Shown here: positions 19,994 to 32,015 of the stretch, piece by piece | Position numbering within the stretch: position 1 is the stretch's first letter | How the letters are laid out: each line of letters starts with the position of its first letter | Assembly (NCBI RefSeq): GCF_001642805.2 | Contig: NZ_CP016948.1 | Location: 4,588,001 to 4,652,000 of the forward strand | DNA: 64,000 nt | Reading direction: 5' to 3' | Source of the DNA: Serratia surfactantfaciens | GTDB taxonomy: Bacteria > Pseudomonadota > Gammaproteobacteria > Enterobacterales > Enterobacteriaceae | Made by a program: the position numbers and the translations under genes | Notes under the pieces: generated by a model | The model's input: only the letters and a program-made list of their open reading frames with translations | Databases searched by the model: none | What the model was told of the DNA's origin: nothing

Positions 19994-20102
19994 GGTAATG
20001 CCTTTGTCGATGCGAAAATTGCGCTGATTATACCCGCTAAATCTCATCGGCGCTTTCTGCTACAATTCCCTTCCACGTTTTACAGTCGAGCAAGTCAGCA
20101 CC

Positions 20103-22127
20103 ATGCGATTAAACCCCAGCCAACAACAAGCCGTCGAATTCGTTACCGGGCCCTGCCTGGTGTTGGCCGGCGCCGGTTCCGGCAAGACGCGCGTTATCAC
20201 TAACAAGATAGCTCACCTGATCCACCACTGCGGCTATCAGGCACGGCATATCGCCGCCGTGACCTTCACCAACAAGGCCGCGCGCGAGATGAAAGAGCGC
20301 GTGTCGCAAACCCTGGGCCGCAAAGAGGCACGCGGGCTGATGATTTCCACCTTCCATACCCTGGGGCTGGAGATCATCAAACGGGAATACGTGGCGCTGG
20401 GAATGAAGTCCAACTTCTCGCTGTTCGACGACCAGGATCAGCTGGCGCTGTTGAAAGAGCTGACCGAAAAGTGGTTGGAGAGTGACAAAACGCTGGTGGC
20501 GCAGCTGATCTCGACCATCTCCAACTGGAAAAACGACTTGATCGATCCTCAGCGGGCGGCGGAGCTGGCGCGCTCGGAGCGCGACAAGCTGTTCGCCCAC
20601 TGCTACGGCCTGTACCACGCCCATATGCGGGCGTGCAACGTGCTGGACTTCGACGATCTGATCCTGTTGCCGACGCTGTTGCTGCAACGCAACGAAGAGG
20701 TGCGCGAACGCTGGCAGCAGCGCATCCGCTATCTGCTGGTGGATGAGTATCAGGATACCAACACCAGCCAGTACGAGCTGGTGAAGCTGCTGGTGGGCAA
20801 CCGCGCGCGCTTTACCGTGGTGGGCGACGACGATCAGTCGATCTACTCCTGGCGCGGCGCGCGGCCGCAGAACCTGGTGCTGTTGAAGGAAGATTTCCCG
20901 GCGCTGCAGGTGATCAAACTGGAGCAAAATTATCGCTCCAGCGAGCGCATTCTGAAGGCGGCCAACATCCTGATCGCCAATAACCCGCACGTGTTTGAAA
21001 AACGGCTGTTTTCCGAACTCGGGTATGGCGAAGAGCTGAAGGTGGTGACCGCCAATAACGAGGATCACGAAGCCGAGCGCGTGGTGGGGGAGCTTATCGC
21101 CCACCACTTCGTGAAAAAGACCAATTACGGCGACTATGCGATTCTGTACCGCGGCAATCATCAGTCGCGGGTGTTTGAAAAGATGCTGATGCAGAACCGC
21201 ATCCCGTACAAGATTTCCGGCGGTACGTCGTTCTTCTCCCGCCCCGAGATCAAGGATTTGCTGGCCTACCTGCGCGTGCTGACCAACCCGGAGGACGACA
21301 GCGCCTTCCTGCGTATCGTCAATACTCCCAAGCGCGAGATCGGCCCGGCGACGCTGCAGAAGCTCGGCGAGTGGGCCAACCAGCGCAACAAGAGTTTGTT
21401 CCATGCCAGCTTCGATCTGGGGCTGAGCCAGCACCTGACCGGGCGCGGGCTGGAATCGCTGCAGCGTTTCACCCACTGGCTGGGCGGCATCGCCCAGCAG
21501 GCGGAGCGTGAGCCGGTGGCAGCGGTGCGCGATCTGATCCGTGGCGTGGATTATGAGAGCTGGCTGTTTGAAACCTCGACCAGCCCGAAGGCCGCCGAAA
21601 TGCGAATGAAGAACGTCAATACGCTGTTCGGCTGGATGACGGAGATGTTGGAGGGCAACGATCTGGACGAGCCGATGACGCTGACCCAGGTCGTGACCCG
21701 CTTCACCCTGCGCGACATGATGGAACGAGGTGAAAGCGAAGAAGAATTGGATCAGGTGCAGCTGATGACGCTGCACGCCTCCAAGGGGCTGGAGTTCCCT
21801 TACGTGTTCCTGGTGGGCATGGAAGAGGGCCTGCTGCCGCACCAGAGTAGCATCGATGAAGACAATGTCGATGAAGAGCGGCGCCTGGCCTATGTGGGGA
21901 TCACTCGTGCGCAAAAAGAACTGATTTTCACTCTGTGCCGCGAGCGCCGCCAGTACGGCGAGTTGGTGCGGCCGGAGCCGAGCCGCTTCCTGCTGGAATT
22001 GCCGCAGGACGATCTGGCGTGGGAAAGCGAGCGCAAAGTGGTGAGCCCGCAGGAGCGGATGCAGAAGGGACAGAGCCATCTGGCCAACATCCGCGCCCAG
22101 CTGGCCAAGGCCAAAGGCGGGAATTAA
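20103..22127 (+). CDS. rep: ATP-dependent DNA helicase Rep
   Basis: A superfamily 1A 3'-5' helicase of 674 aa (E. coli 673) that clears protein roadblocks ahead of the replisome through DnaB. Motifs in order: Walker [12 protein letters not shown] (about residues 22-32), [12 protein letters not shown] (Ia), [10 protein letters not shown] (II, about 214), [16 protein letters not shown] (III), EQNYRS (IV), [12 protein letters not shown] (V) and VGITRAQ (VI). It is transcribed away from ppiC and converges on gppA. It is distinct from UvrD in this window by its shorter tail. Confidence 0.98.
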   Translation: MRLNPSQQQAVEFVTGPCLVLAGAGSGKTRVITNKIAHLIHHCGYQARHIAAVTFTNKAAREMKERVSQTLGRKEARGLMISTFHTLGLEIIKREYVALGMKSNFSLFDDQDQLALLKELTEKWLESDKTLVAQLISTISNWKNDLIDPQRAAELARSERDKLFAHCYGLYHAHMRACNVLDFDDLILLPTLLLQRNEEVRERWQQRIRYLLVDEYQDTNTSQYELVKLLVGNRARFTVVGDDDQSIYSWRGARPQNLVLLKEDFPALQVIKLEQNYRSSERILKAANILIANNPHVFEKRLFSELGYGEELKVVTANNEDHEAERVVGELIAHHFVKKTNYGDYAILYRGNHQSRVFEKMLMQNRIPYKISGGTSFFSRPEIKDLLAYLRVLTNPEDDSAFLRIVNTPKREIGPATLQKLGEWANQRNKSLFHASFDLGLSQHLTGRGLESLQRFTHWLGGIAQQAEREPVAAVRDLIRGVDYESWLFETSTSPKAAEMRMKNVNTLFGWMTEMLEGNDLDEPMTLTQVVTRFTLRDMMERGESEEELDQVQLMTLHASKGLEFPYVFLVGMEEGLLPHQSSIDEDNVDEERRLAYVGITRAQKELIFTLCRERRQYGELVRPEPSRFLLELPQDDLAWESERKVVSPQERMQKGQSHLANIRAQLAKAKGGN

Positions 22128-22132
22128 AAAGA

Positions 22133-22153
22133 AAGGGCGCTCATCGCGCCCTT
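22133..22153 (-). terminator. bidirectional terminator between rep and gppA
   Basis: AAGGGCGC (22133-22140) pairs with GCGCCCTT (22146-22153). Read on the minus strand it is followed by a T-rich tail, fitting termination of rhlB-gppA. It may also end rep. Confidence 0.75.
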
Positions 22154-22159
22154 GTCATT

Positions 22160-23656
22160 TCAACGTTGCTCTTCCAACCGCAGCGTCCAGTGGACGTAAC
22201 TCTGCCAGTGGCTTTCCTGCTCCAGCGCCTCGGCGCGCAGCGGATGCTGTTCCAGCCAGCCTGGCGGCAAGATCACCGTCAGTTCATCATCCTGATTGGC
22301 GCGTAAACGTACCGCCGGCAGCGTGTCGTCGCGGCGGCGGCTGGCGAAGATGATCGCCAGGCGCAAAATGCGGCACAGACGCTGCGCGGTGCGCGGCGGC
22401 AGGGCGTTTTGCTGGTTCAACAGCGACAGGTCGAGGGTGTTGCTCTGGTTTTGCAGCAGGGTGGCCAGCAGTTTTTTCTGCGCTGGGGTAAAGCCGGGGA
22501 GATCCAGATGGCGAATCAGGTAGGCGGCGTGTTGCGGCGCCTGCTTGAAATCGACGCTGAGGCCGAGCTCGTGGATTAGACAGGCGCTGTGCAACAGCTC
22601 GCGACATCGTGCATCCAGCTGCCACTCGTTGGCGACCTGCTGCGAGAAGTTGGCGGCGAGCTGGCTGACGCGTTCGGCCTGTTCGGTATCGATCAGGTAA
22701 CGACGCTGCAGGTTGCGGATAGTGCGAATGCGGATATCCTGTTCCACCGGCAGATGCAGCATGCCGTAAACCAGGCCTTCGCGCAGCGCCCCGCCGGCCA
22801 GCATCATGCTCTCGATGCCCAGCTCCTGGAAGATGGCCAGCAGAATGGACAGGCCGCTTGGAAACACCAGCGCGCGCTCCAGCGTTAACCCTTCTATCTC
22901 CAGCTCTTCCAGCTTGCCGCACTGAATGGCGCGTTGTTTCAGCTGGCGCAATTTGGCCAGGGTGATGCGCTCATCCATGCCTTGCGCCACCATGATCTCC
23001 TGCAGCGCTTGCACGGTGCCGGAAGCGCCGACGCAAACCTGCCAACCCTGCTGGCGCAGCTGTGGCGCGATCGGCCGCACCATTTCGCGCGCGGCCTGTT
23101 CGGCGCGCTCGAAGTTTTCTTGCGCGAGGTTGCGATCGCTGAAGTAGCGTTCCAGCCAGGTGACGCAGCCCATCGACAGGCTATACAGCTGCGATGCCTG
23201 CGCGCCGGTGCCGGTGACCAGTTCGGTGCTGCCGCCGCCGATATCGACGACCAGCCGCTGATCCGGCCCGCCGGTGGTGTGTGCGACACCGTGATAAATC
23301 AGCCGTGCCTCTTCTTCACCGCTGATCACCTGTACCGGGCAGCCGAGGATGTGCTCGGCGGCCTGCAGAAACTCATCGGCGTTGGACGCCAGACGCAGCG
23401 TGGCGGTGGCGACAACGCGGATTTGCTCGCGCGGAATGTCCTGCAGGCGTTCGGAGAACAGCCGAAGACACTGCCAGCCGCGCTGCATGGCCTCATGCGA
23501 CAGGTGATTGTTCTGATCCAGCCCGGCCGCCAGGCGCACTTTGCGCTTGATCCGCGCCAGAGTCTGAATGCTGCCGGCCACCTCGCGCACCACCAGCATA
23601 TGGAAGCTGTTGGAGCCGAGATCGATGGCAGCATAAAGCGTGCTGGAACTGAGCAT
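22160..23656 (-). CDS. gppA: guanosine-5'-triphosphate,3'-diphosphate pyrophosphatase GppA
   Basis: Converts pppGpp to ppGpp in the stringent response. The 498 aa belong to the Ppx/GppA family of the actin-like ATPase fold. The phosphate-binding loops [16 protein letters not shown] (residues 7-22) and [12 protein letters not shown], the [12 protein letters not shown] segment and [12 protein letters not shown] are visible, with a C-terminal HD-like helical domain. It sits five bases downstream of rhlB on the same strand, the same rhlB-gppA pair as in E. coli. The length matches the family (E. coli 494). Confidence 0.97.
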   Translation of the reverse strand: MLSSSTLYAAIDLGSNSFHMLVVREVAGSIQTLARIKRKVRLAAGLDQNNHLSHEAMQRGWQCLRLFSERLQDIPREQIRVVATATLRLASNADEFLQAAEHILGCPVQVISGEEEARLIYHGVAHTTGGPDQRLVVDIGGGSTELVTGTGAQASQLYSLSMGCVTWLERYFSDRNLAQENFERAEQAAREMVRPIAPQLRQQGWQVCVGASGTVQALQEIMVAQGMDERITLAKLRQLKQRAIQCGKLEELEIEGLTLERALVFPSGLSILLAIFQELGIESMMLAGGALREGLVYGMLHLPVEQDIRIRTIRNLQRRYLIDTEQAERVSQLAANFSQQVANEWQLDARCRELLHSACLIHELGLSVDFKQAPQHAAYLIRHLDLPGFTPAQKKLLATLLQNQSNTLDLSLLNQQNALPPRTAQRLCRILRLAIIFASRRRDDTLPAVRLRANQDDELTVILPPGWLEQHPLRAEALEQESHWQSYVHWTLRLEEQR

Positions 23657-23661
23657 GGCGA

Positions 23662-24948
<1,287 letters not shown>

Positions 24949-25079
24949 AGTGTGGTAGAATATCAGCTAACTATTGCTTTACGAAAGCACATCCGTTGAA
25001 ATAAACGCGGTGCAATAAAATCACCTTGAGTTGGTTAATGCTACACCAACAAGGTAGACATAATCCTGTGGAGTAGAAC

Positions 25080-25406
25080 ATGAGCGATAAAATTATTCAC
25101 CTGACTGACAGCAGCTTCGAAGCCGATGTGCTGAAAGCGGAAGGGCCGATCCTGGTCGATTTCTGGGCTGAATGGTGTGGGCCGTGCAAGATGATTGCTC
25201 CGATTCTGGATGAGATTGCCGAAGAGTTCGAAGGCAAGCTGACCATCACCAAGCTGAATATCGATCAGAACCCGGCTACCGCGCCTAAGTACGGTATCCG
25301 TGGCATCCCTACGCTGTTGCTGTTCAAGAACGGTGAAGTGGCCGCGACCAAGGTGGGCGCGTTGTCCAAAGGTCAGCTCAAAGATTTCCTGAACGCGAAT
25401 CTGTAA
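25080..25406 (+). CDS. trxA: thioredoxin 1
   Basis: Cytosolic disulfide reductase of 108 aa with the WCGPCK active site (Cys33 and Cys36 counting the initiator Met) and the cis-Pro segment [11 protein letters not shown]. It reduces ribonucleotide reductase, PAPS reductase and methionine sulfoxide reductases. A TGGAGTAG Shine-Dalgarno lies just before the ATG. Its order rhlB (divergent)-trxA-rho is identical to E. coli. Confidence 0.98.
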   Translation: MSDKIIHLTDSSFEADVLKAEGPILVDFWAEWCGPCKMIAPILDEIAEEFEGKLTITKLNIDQNPATAPKYGIRGIPTLLLFKNGEVAATKVGALSKGQLKDFLNANL

Positions 25407-25805
25407 TCGGGCGGGAAGCCCCATATCAGGCGGCTGGCGGTGATGTTCAATTCACCGCTAGACGCCTGCCAAGAAGCGTGTTAAGTTTAACCACACTGCA
25501 TATAGAACTTGCCCGAAGTTTTAAATCTAAAGAGTTTGAATCTAAAGCTATACTCTGTGTTGAACCACTGGCGTTGAAAGTAAACTGAACTCAGCCCGTG
25601 TTTTGGCAATCAAACGGTTTTGCAAAATCATTTTTAAGGTACCTTCGATCTTCAACCGTCAATGCGTACGCCCGATGTAAGCCATTTCTTACCGCGACGG
25701 CTCTGCGCCCGGTGATCGAACGTCCAGTAGACAGGCACGCATTTCGCTGCCATACCATTCACGATACAAGTTCGAGACATACCCCGAGTTTAAGAACCCA
25801 CCATT
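25407..25805 (+). promoter_or_regulatory. rho promoter and long leader
   Basis: This 399-bp gap has no long gene. A TATACT -10-like hexamer lies at 25549-25554, though no good -35 is visible at standard spacing. The downstream 250 bases would form an untranslated leader. In E. coli, rho is autoregulated by attenuation in a comparable leader that also carries the small rhoL frame. A C-rich, weakly structured segment suitable for rut-type Rho loading is present from about 25650 onward. The leader role is inferred. Confidence 0.5.
25662..25715 (+). CDS. candidate rho leader peptide (17 codons)
   Basis: The ATG at 25662 opens a 17-codon frame MRTPDVSHFLPRRLCAR ending at TGA 25713-25715, in the position where E. 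coli has rhoL (33 codons). Both begin with MR, but the rest is not clearly similar and no good Shine-Dalgarno is visible. Treat it as a positional candidate only. Confidence 0.25.
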   Translation: MRTPDVSHFLPRRLCAR

Positions 25806-27065
25806 ATGAATCTTACCGAATTAAAGAATACGCCGGTTTCTGAGCTGATTACTCTCGGCGAAAATATGGGGCTGGAAAACCTTGCCCGCATGCGCAAGCA
25901 GGACATTATCTTCTCCATTCTGAAGCAACATGCGAAAAGCGGAGAAGATATCTTCGGCGACGGCGTGCTCGAGATATTGCAGGATGGATTCGGTTTCCTC
26001 CGCTCTGGAGACAGTTCCTACCTCGCCGGTCCCGACGACATCTACGTATCCCCTAGCCAAATCCGCCGTTTCAACCTCCGCACAGGTGACACCATTTCCG
26101 GTAAGATTCGTCCGCCAAAAGAAGGCGAGCGCTATTTTGCCCTGTTGAAAGTCAACGAAGTCAACTACGACAAGCCGGAAAACGCCCGCAGCAAGATCCT
26201 GTTCGAGAACTTGACGCCGCTGCACGCCAATTCACGTCTGCGGATGGAGCGCGGCAACGGCTCTACCGAAGACCTGACGGCGCGCGTACTGGATCTGGCG
26301 GCGCCGATTGGCCGCGGCCAACGTGGCCTGATCGTGGCACCGCCGAAAGCCGGTAAAACCATGCTGCTGCAGAACATCGCGCAGAGCATCGCCTACAACC
26401 ACCCAGACTGCGTGCTGATGGTGCTGCTGATCGACGAGCGTCCGGAAGAAGTGACCGAGATGCAGCGTCTGGTGAAAGGCGAAGTGATCGCCTCGACCTT
26501 CGACGAGCCGGCTTCGCGTCACGTGCAAGTGGCCGAAATGGTGATCGAGAAGGCCAAGCGCCTGGTTGAACACAAGAAAGACGTTATCATTCTGCTCGAC
26601 TCCATCACCCGTCTGGCGCGCGCCTACAACACCGTGGTACCGGCCTCCGGCAAGGTGCTGACCGGTGGTGTGGACGCCAACGCCCTGCACCGTCCGAAGC
26701 GTTTCTTCGGTGCGGCGCGTAACGTGGAAGAGGGCGGCAGCCTGACCATCATCGCGACTGCGCTGGTTGATACCGGTTCGAAGATGGACGAAGTGATCTA
26801 CGAAGAATTTAAAGGCACCGGTAACATGGAATTGCACTTGGCGCGTAAAATCGCCGAGAAACGCGTATTCCCTGCGATCGATTACAACCGTTCCGGTACT
26901 CGTAAAGAAGAGCTGCTCACCACCTCCGAAGAGCTGCAAAAAATGTGGATCCTGCGCAAAATCATTCACCCGATGGGTGAGATTGACGCGATGGAGTTCC
27001 TCATTAATAAGTTGGCGATGACCAAAACCAACGATGAATTCTTCGATATGATGAAACGCTCATAA
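25806..27065 (+). CDS. rho: transcription termination factor Rho
   Basis: A 419-aa hexameric RNA-dependent ATPase, identical in length to E. coli Rho. The N-terminal RNA-binding (OB) domain contains GFGFLRS, and the ATPase domain carries Walker A APPKAGKT (about 177-184), the LIDERPEEV segment, Walker [15 protein letters not shown] and the [16 protein letters not shown]-loop region. It is preceded by a long leader consistent with autoregulated termination and followed by a strong intrinsic terminator. Confidence 0.98.
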   Translation: MNLTELKNTPVSELITLGENMGLENLARMRKQDIIFSILKQHAKSGEDIFGDGVLEILQDGFGFLRSGDSSYLAGPDDIYVSPSQIRRFNLRTGDTISGKIRPPKEGERYFALLKVNEVNYDKPENARSKILFENLTPLHANSRLRMERGNGSTEDLTARVLDLAAPIGRGQRGLIVAPPKAGKTMLLQNIAQSIAYNHPDCVLMVLLIDERPEEVTEMQRLVKGEVIASTFDEPASRHVQVAEMVIEKAKRLVEHKKDVIILLDSITRLARAYNTVVPASGKVLTGGVDANALHRPKRFFGAARNVEEGGSLTIIATALVDTGSKMDEVIYEEFKGTGNMELHLARKIAEKRVFPAIDYNRSGTRKEELLTTSEELQKMWILRKIIHPMGEIDAMEFLINKLAMTKTNDEFFDMMKRS

Positions 27066-27085
27066 TTCGTTAAAAAATTCGCTGA

Positions 27086-27111
27086 ACGCCACGCCTAGTC
27101 GTGGCGTTTTT
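27086..27111 (+). terminator. Rho-independent terminator after rho
   Basis: ACGCCACG (27086-27093) and CGTGGCGT (27100-27107) form an 8-bp stem with a CCTAGT loop followed by a T run, 20 bases after the rho stop. Confidence 0.9.
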
Positions 27112-27361
27112 CGCTTTTGGCGGATACGATAAGTAGCAGTAATGGAAAAGTAAGTTGTTTCCTCGACTTATTGAGAATTCATCTTGTTTGTCGGTCGGTT
27201 CTTCGCCGATCGGCTTTGCTGCTGTCATTTTGTCAGCCGAAGCGAAGAAAATAGGCATGAATCACCGTTGTCATAGGAAATGACCGAAAGGTGGCGGGGG
27301 CCGATGGCACAAGCTATTGCCCGTGGTAAGCTGCCTTATCTTCTACAGAGATCTGTTAACT
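27112..27361 (+). promoter_or_regulatory. ECA operon upstream region
   Basis: A 250-bp gap between the rho terminator and wecA must contain the promoter of the ECA operon. It has GC-rich partial dyads around 27198-27222 and a purine-rich stretch near 27285-27305. I do not see an ops (GGCGGTAG) element. No individual promoter hexamers are convincing. Confidence 0.4.
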
Positions 27362-28459
27362 GTGAACTTACTCACTATGAGTACTGAAATTCTATTTGTT
27401 TTCCTGTTTTCTTTGGCTTTTCTCTTTGTTGCCCGCAAGGCGGCAAAACGTATTGGTCTGGTAGATAAACCCAATTATCGCAAACGCCACCAGGGGCTGA
27501 TTCCGCTGGTCGGCGGTATTTCCGTTTATGCAGGGTTGTGCTTCGCGTTTTGGATTTCCGAACAACCTATCGCGCACGCCAAGCTTTATCTTACCTGCGC
27601 CGGCATTCTGGTGTTTGTGGGGGCGCTCGACGATCGTTTCGACATCAGCGTTAAAATTCGCGCCCTGGTGCAGGCGTTGGTCGGCATCGCCATGATGGTC
27701 TTCGCCGGGCTGTACCTGCGCAGCTTCGGCCATGTGCTGGGCGACTGGGAGATGCTGCTGGGGCCGTTCGGCTATCTGGTGACGCTGTTCGCGGTATGGG
27801 CGGCGATCAACGCCTTCAACATGGTCGACGGCATCGATGGTCTGCTGGGGGGGCTGTCGTGCGTCTCCTTCGGCGCGCTGGGCCTGTTGCTGTACCTGAG
27901 CGGCCATCATGAGCTGGCGTTCTGGTGCTTTGCGATGATCGCCACCATCGTTCCCTATATTTTGCTCAACCTCGGTATTCTCGGTCGCCGCTATAAGGTG
28001 TTCATGGGGGATGCCGGCAGTACCCTGATCGGCTTTACTGCCATCTGGCTGCTGCTGCAAAGCTCGCAGGGAAAGGCGCACTCGATTAACCCGGTGACCG
28101 CGCTGTGGATCATCGCTATTCCGCTGATGGACATGATAGCAATCATGTATCGTCGTTTACGCAAGGGGATGAGCCCCTTCTCTCCCGATCGTCAACATAT
28201 TCACCACCTGATCATGCGCGCCGGCTTTACGCCGCGGCAGGCTTTCGTGTTGATCACCCTGGCGGCCGCATTGCTGGCTGCGGTTGGCGTGATTGGCGAA
28301 CGCCTGACTTTTATCCCTGAGTGGGTTATGTTGGCATTATTCTTGCTTGCATTCTTCCTGTACGGTTACTGCATCAAGCGCGCCTGGCGGGTTGCGCGGT
28401 ACATTAAGCGTATCAAGCGCCGGTTGCGGCGTTCGGGCGATAACAAGCAAGTACCTTAA
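27362..28459 (+). CDS. wecA: UDP-GlcNAc:undecaprenyl-phosphate GlcNAc-1-phosphate transferase WecA
   Basis: Inner-membrane enzyme (365 aa) that starts ECA, and many O-antigens, by making lipid I. It is polytopic, with the catalytic Asp90-Asp91 pair in GALDDRFDIS, NMVDGIDGLLGG, the cytosolic loop GILGRRYKVFMGDAGST and HIHHLIMRAG. The GTG start at 27362 gives MNLLTMSTEI, the exact family N-terminus (E. coli MNLLTVSTDL); an ATG 15 codons earlier has no homology support. It is the first gene of the ECA operon. Confidence 0.96.
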   Translation: MNLLTMSTEILFVFLFSLAFLFVARKAAKRIGLVDKPNYRKRHQGLIPLVGGISVYAGLCFAFWISEQPIAHAKLYLTCAGILVFVGALDDRFDISVKIRALVQALVGIAMMVFAGLYLRSFGHVLGDWEMLLGPFGYLVTLFAVWAAINAFNMVDGIDGLLGGLSCVSFGALGLLLYLSGHHELAFWCFAMIATIVPYILLNLGILGRRYKVFMGDAGSTLIGFTAIWLLLQSSQGKAHSINPVTALWIIAIPLMDMIAIMYRRLRKGMSPFSPDRQHIHHLIMRAGFTPRQAFVLITLAAALLAAVGVIGERLTFIPEWVMLALFLLAFFLYGYCIKRAWRVARYIKRIKRRLRRSGDNKQVP

Positions 28460-28486
28460 CCAGAGACCAGAGGCTTTTTGGCTGTG

Positions 28487-29539
28487 ATGAATCCAGAAAC
28501 AACGTCTGACAAGCATACCCCGGCGGTGGATAACGAACTCGATATCCGCGGCCTGTGCTGCACCCTGTGGCGCGGCAAACCGTGGATTATCGGCATTGCG
28601 GTGCTGTTCGCGGCGGTCGCGCTGATCGTCTCTTACCTGGTTAAGCAAGAGTGGAGCGCCACCGCAATCACGGACAGACCTACGGTGAATGCGCTGGGCG
28701 GTTACTACTCGCAGCAGCAGTTCCTGCGTAATCTGGACGTGCGTACGTTGCCGGCGACGGCCGGCGATCAGCCGAGCATCGCGGACGAAGCATACAATGA
28801 GTTCATCATGCAGCTGGCGGCTTATGATACGCGTCGCGATTTCTGGCTGCAGAGCGATTACTACAAGCAGCGTCAGGAAGGGGATGCCCGCGCCGATGCG
28901 GCATTGCTCGACGAGCTGATCAACAACATCCTGTTCACGCCGCGCGACGACAAGAAAGTACCGAACGACGGCGTGAAGCTGACGGCGGAAACCGCTGCGG
29001 ACGCCAACCGCCTGCTGCGCCAATACGTGGCCTTCGCCAGCCATCGCGCGGCCCTGCACCTGAACGAAGAAATTCAGGGCGCCTGGGCCGCTCGCACCAC
29101 CTCGATGAAGGCGCAGGTCAAGCGCCAGGAAGCGGTGGCAGAGTCGGTTTACAAGCGTGAGCTGAACACCACGCAGCAGGCGCTGAAAATCGCCGAGAGC
29201 CAGGGGATCAGCCGTACACAAACCGACACCCCGGCCGAACAACTGCCGGATTCGGATCTGTTCCTGCTGGGCCGGCCAATGCTGCAGGCGCGTCTGGAAG
29301 GCCTGCAGGCTTCCGGCCCGACCTACGATCTGGATTACGATCAGAACCGCGCGATGCTGGCGACGCTGAACGTTGGCCCGACGTTGGATGAGAAGTTCCA
29401 GACCTATCGCTATTTACGTACGCCGGAAGAGCCGGTAAAACGCGACAGCCCACGCCGGGTCTTCTGGCTGATTCTGTGGGGCGCGATGGGCGCTTTGGTT
29501 GGCGCGGGTGTTGCCTTGGCGCGTCGGCCGCGTAGTTAA
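28487..29539 (+). CDS. wzzE: ECA polysaccharide chain-length modulator WzzE
   Basis: PCP1-type chain-length regulator of about 350 aa (E. coli 348). It is anchored by two membrane helices at about 34-53 and 320-340, with a large periplasmic coiled-coil domain between them. Landmarks are ENELDIRG-like NELDIRGLC before TM1, ITDRPTVNALGGYYSQQQ after it, and the TPEEPVKRDSPRR segment before TM2. It sets the repeat number of ECA chains made by WzyE. The ATG at 28487 follows the E. coli model; TTG 28478 or GTG 28484 are possible earlier starts. Confidence 0.94.
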   Translation: MNPETTSDKHTPAVDNELDIRGLCCTLWRGKPWIIGIAVLFAAVALIVSYLVKQEWSATAITDRPTVNALGGYYSQQQFLRNLDVRTLPATAGDQPSIADEAYNEFIMQLAAYDTRRDFWLQSDYYKQRQEGDARADAALLDELINNILFTPRDDKKVPNDGVKLTAETAADANRLLRQYVAFASHRAALHLNEEIQGAWAARTTSMKAQVKRQEAVAESVYKRELNTTQQALKIAESQGISRTQTDTPAEQLPDSDLFLLGRPMLQARLEGLQASGPTYDLDYDQNRAMLATLNVGPTLDEKFQTYRYLRTPEEPVKRDSPRRVFWLILWGAMGALVGAGVALARRPRS

Positions 29540-29563
29540 AAAATAATATAATAATCTGATGCA

Positions 29564-29600
29564 GGGCGCGTGAGCGCCCCATTCGCAGGCGGGGCCTGCG
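29564..29600. repeat. two tandem hairpins between wzzE and wecB
   Basis: GGGCGC-GTGA-GCGCCC (29564-29579) is followed four bases later by CGCAGGC-GGG-GCCTGCG (29584-29600). They sit in the only sizeable gap of the ECA operon before rffH. There is no T tract, so they are more likely RNA-stability or processing elements than terminators. Confidence 0.55.
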
Positions 29601-29625
29601 ATTAACCGACCAAAAGAGATTCGCT

Positions 29626-30756
29626 GTGAAAGTGTTGACTGTTTTCGGCACCAGGCCTGAAGCCATTAAGATGGCGCCGCTGGTACATGCACTGGCCCAG
29701 GACGAGGCCTTTGACGCAAGAGTCTGCGTAACGGCACAGCATCGAGAGATGTTGGATCAGGTTTTGCGGTTGTTTGAGATCACGCCGGATTACGACCTGA
29801 ACATCATGAAACCCGGCCAGGGGCTAACGGAGATCACCTGCCGTATTCTGGAAGGGTTGAAAGGGGTGCTGGAAGATTTCAAACCGGACGTGGTGCTGGT
29901 GCACGGCGATACCACCACCACGCTGGCGACCAGCCTGGCGGCGTTCTATCAACGCATCCCTGTCGGGCATGTCGAGGCCGGCCTGCGCACCGGAAATCTG
30001 TATTCTCCCTGGCCGGAAGAGGCCAACCGCAAACTGACCGGCCATTTGGCGATGTACCATTTCGCGCCTACCGAGAACTCACGCCAAAATCTGTTGCGCG
30101 AGCTGCTGCCTGACAACCGCATTTTCGTGACCGGCAATACGGTGATCGACGCGCTGTTCTGGGTGCGCGATCGCGTGATGAGCGATGCCGCATTGCGGGC
30201 TAGCCTGGCGCAGCGTTACCCGTTCCTCGACGCTGACAAGAAACTGATTCTGGTCACCGGCCATCGCCGCGAAAGCTTTGGCGGCGGCTTTGAGCGAATT
30301 TGCAGCGCGCTGGCGGAGATCGCCCGCAACCACCCGGAAGTGCAGGTGGTGTATCCGGTGCATCTCAACCCGAACGTCAGCGAGCCGGTGAATCGCATTT
30401 TGAAAGGCATCGACAACGTCATGCTGATCGAACCGCAGGATTATCTGCCGTTTGTCTATCTGATGACGCACGCTTACATGATCCTCACCGATTCCGGCGG
30501 CATTCAGGAAGAAGCGCCGTCGTTAGGCAAACCGGTGCTGGTGATGCGCGACACCACCGAACGCCCGGAAGCGATAGATGCGGGCACGGTGCGTTTGGTC
30601 GGCACCGACGTGGCTAAAATTGTTGAAGCAGTGACCCGGCTGTTGACGGACGAAAGCGAATATCACGCGATGAGCCGGGCGCACAACCCATACGGTGACG
30701 GTCATGCCTGTCAGCGTATCCTCGAAGCTTTAAAGAATCATCAGGTGGCACTATGA
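29626..30756 (+). CDS. wecB: UDP-N-acetylglucosamine 2-epimerase WecB
   Basis: Non-hydrolysing cytosolic epimerase (376 aa, the E. coli length) that makes UDP-ManNAc for ECA. It has the GT-B fold, with an N-terminal [18 protein letters not shown], the [19 protein letters not shown] segment, TGHRRESFG and the C-terminal [18 protein letters not shown] nucleotide-binding site. The start is GTG at 29626 and there is no in-frame ATG alternative. It overlaps wecC by four bases. Confidence 0.97.
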   Translation: MKVLTVFGTRPEAIKMAPLVHALAQDEAFDARVCVTAQHREMLDQVLRLFEITPDYDLNIMKPGQGLTEITCRILEGLKGVLEDFKPDVVLVHGDTTTTLATSLAAFYQRIPVGHVEAGLRTGNLYSPWPEEANRKLTGHLAMYHFAPTENSRQNLLRELLPDNRIFVTGNTVIDALFWVRDRVMSDAALRASLAQRYPFLDADKKLILVTGHRRESFGGGFERICSALAEIARNHPEVQVVYPVHLNPNVSEPVNRILKGIDNVMLIEPQDYLPFVYLMTHAYMILTDSGGIQEEAPSLGKPVLVMRDTTERPEAIDAGTVRLVGTDVAKIVEAVTRLLTDESEYHAMSRAHNPYGDGHACQRILEALKNHQVAL

Positions 30757-32015
30757 GTTTTGACACTATTTCGGTTATCGGCCTGGGTTATATCGGCTTG
30801 CCAACGGCGGCGGCGTTTGCCTCCCGCAAGAAAAAAGTGGTGGGCGTAGATGTTAACCAACATGCGGTAGATACCATTAACCGCGGTGCGATCCACATCG
30901 TCGAACCGGATCTGGACAAAGTGGTCAAGGAGGCTGTCGACGGCGGTTTCCTGCAGGCGGTAACCAAACCGCTGGCGGCCGATGCGTTCCTGATCGCGGT
31001 GCCTACGCCGTTCAAAGGCGACCATGAGCCGGATCTGGCCTTTGTTGAAGCGGCGGCGAAATCGCTGGCGCCGGTGCTGAAAAAGGGCGATCTGGTGATC
31101 CTTGAGTCCACTTCGCCGGTGGGCGCCACCGAACAGATGGCGGCATGGTTGGCGCAGGCGCGCAGCGATCTGAGCTTCCCGCAGCAGGCGGGCGAAGCGG
31201 CGGACGTGAATATCGCCTACTGCCCGGAGCGCGTGTTGCCGGGGCAGGTGATGGTGGAACTGATTCAAAACGACCGCGTGATCGGCGGCATGACGCCGAA
31301 GTGTTCGGCGCGCGCCAGCGAGCTGTACAAGATTTTCCTCGAGGGGGAATGCGTGGTTACCAACTCGCGCACCGCCGAGATGTGCAAGCTGACGGAAAAC
31401 AGCTTCCGTGACGTGAACATCGCCTTTGCTAACGAACTGTCGTTGATCTGCGCCGAACAGGGGATCAACGTCTGGGAACTGATTCGCCTGGCGAATCGTC
31501 ACCCGCGGGTGAATATTCTGCAGCCGGGGCCAGGCGTCGGCGGCCACTGCATCGCCGTCGATCCGTGGTTTATCGTGGCGCAGAACCCACAGCAGGCGCG
31601 CTTGATCCACACCGCGCGTCTGGTGAACGACGGCAAACCGCTGTGGGTGGTCGATCGGGTGAAAGCGGCGGTGGCCGATTGTCTGGCCGCCACCGACAAG
31701 CGTGCGTCTGAGGTGAAAATCGCCTGCTTCGGCCTGGCCTTCAAGCCGAATATTGACGATCTGCGTGAAAGCCCGGCGGTAGAAGTCGCGCACCTGATCG
31801 CCGAATGGCACGTTGGCGAAACGCTGGCGGTGGAACCGAACGTCGAACAGCTGCCGAAGTCACTGGCGGGCCATGTGACGTTGACGCCAATCGCCGAGGC
31901 GTTGCAGCAGGCGGATGTGATCGTGATGTTGGTCGATCACCAGCAGTTCAAGGCCATCCGGCCGGAAGAGATCAAGCAAAGTTGGGTAGTGGATACTAAG
32001 GGAGTCTGGCGTTGA
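30753..32015 (+). CDS. wecC: UDP-N-acetyl-D-mannosamine dehydrogenase WecC
   Basis: Oxidises UDP-ManNAc to UDP-ManNAcA with two NAD+ (420 aa). It belongs to the UDP-glucose/GDP-mannose dehydrogenase family. The N-terminal Rossmann site is [18 protein letters not shown] (residues 9-26), with the [10 protein letters not shown] segment, [13 protein letters not shown] [13 protein letters not shown], and the catalytic Cys in [13 protein letters not shown] (about residue 266). Its ATG overlaps the wecB stop (ATGA), and its stop overlaps the TTG start of rffG. Confidence 0.97.
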   Translation: MSFDTISVIGLGYIGLPTAAAFASRKKKVVGVDVNQHAVDTINRGAIHIVEPDLDKVVKEAVDGGFLQAVTKPLAADAFLIAVPTPFKGDHEPDLAFVEAAAKSLAPVLKKGDLVILESTSPVGATEQMAAWLAQARSDLSFPQQAGEAADVNIAYCPERVLPGQVMVELIQNDRVIGGMTPKCSARASELYKIFLEGECVVTNSRTAEMCKLTENSFRDVNIAFANELSLICAEQGINVWELIRLANRHPRVNILQPGPGVGGHCIAVDPWFIVAQNPQQARLIHTARLVNDGKPLWVVDRVKAAVADCLAATDKRASEVKIACFGLAFKPNIDDLRESPAVEVAHLIAEWHVGETLAVEPNVEQLPKSLAGHVTLTPIAEALQQADVIVMLVDHQQFKAIRPEEIKQSWVVDTKGVWR

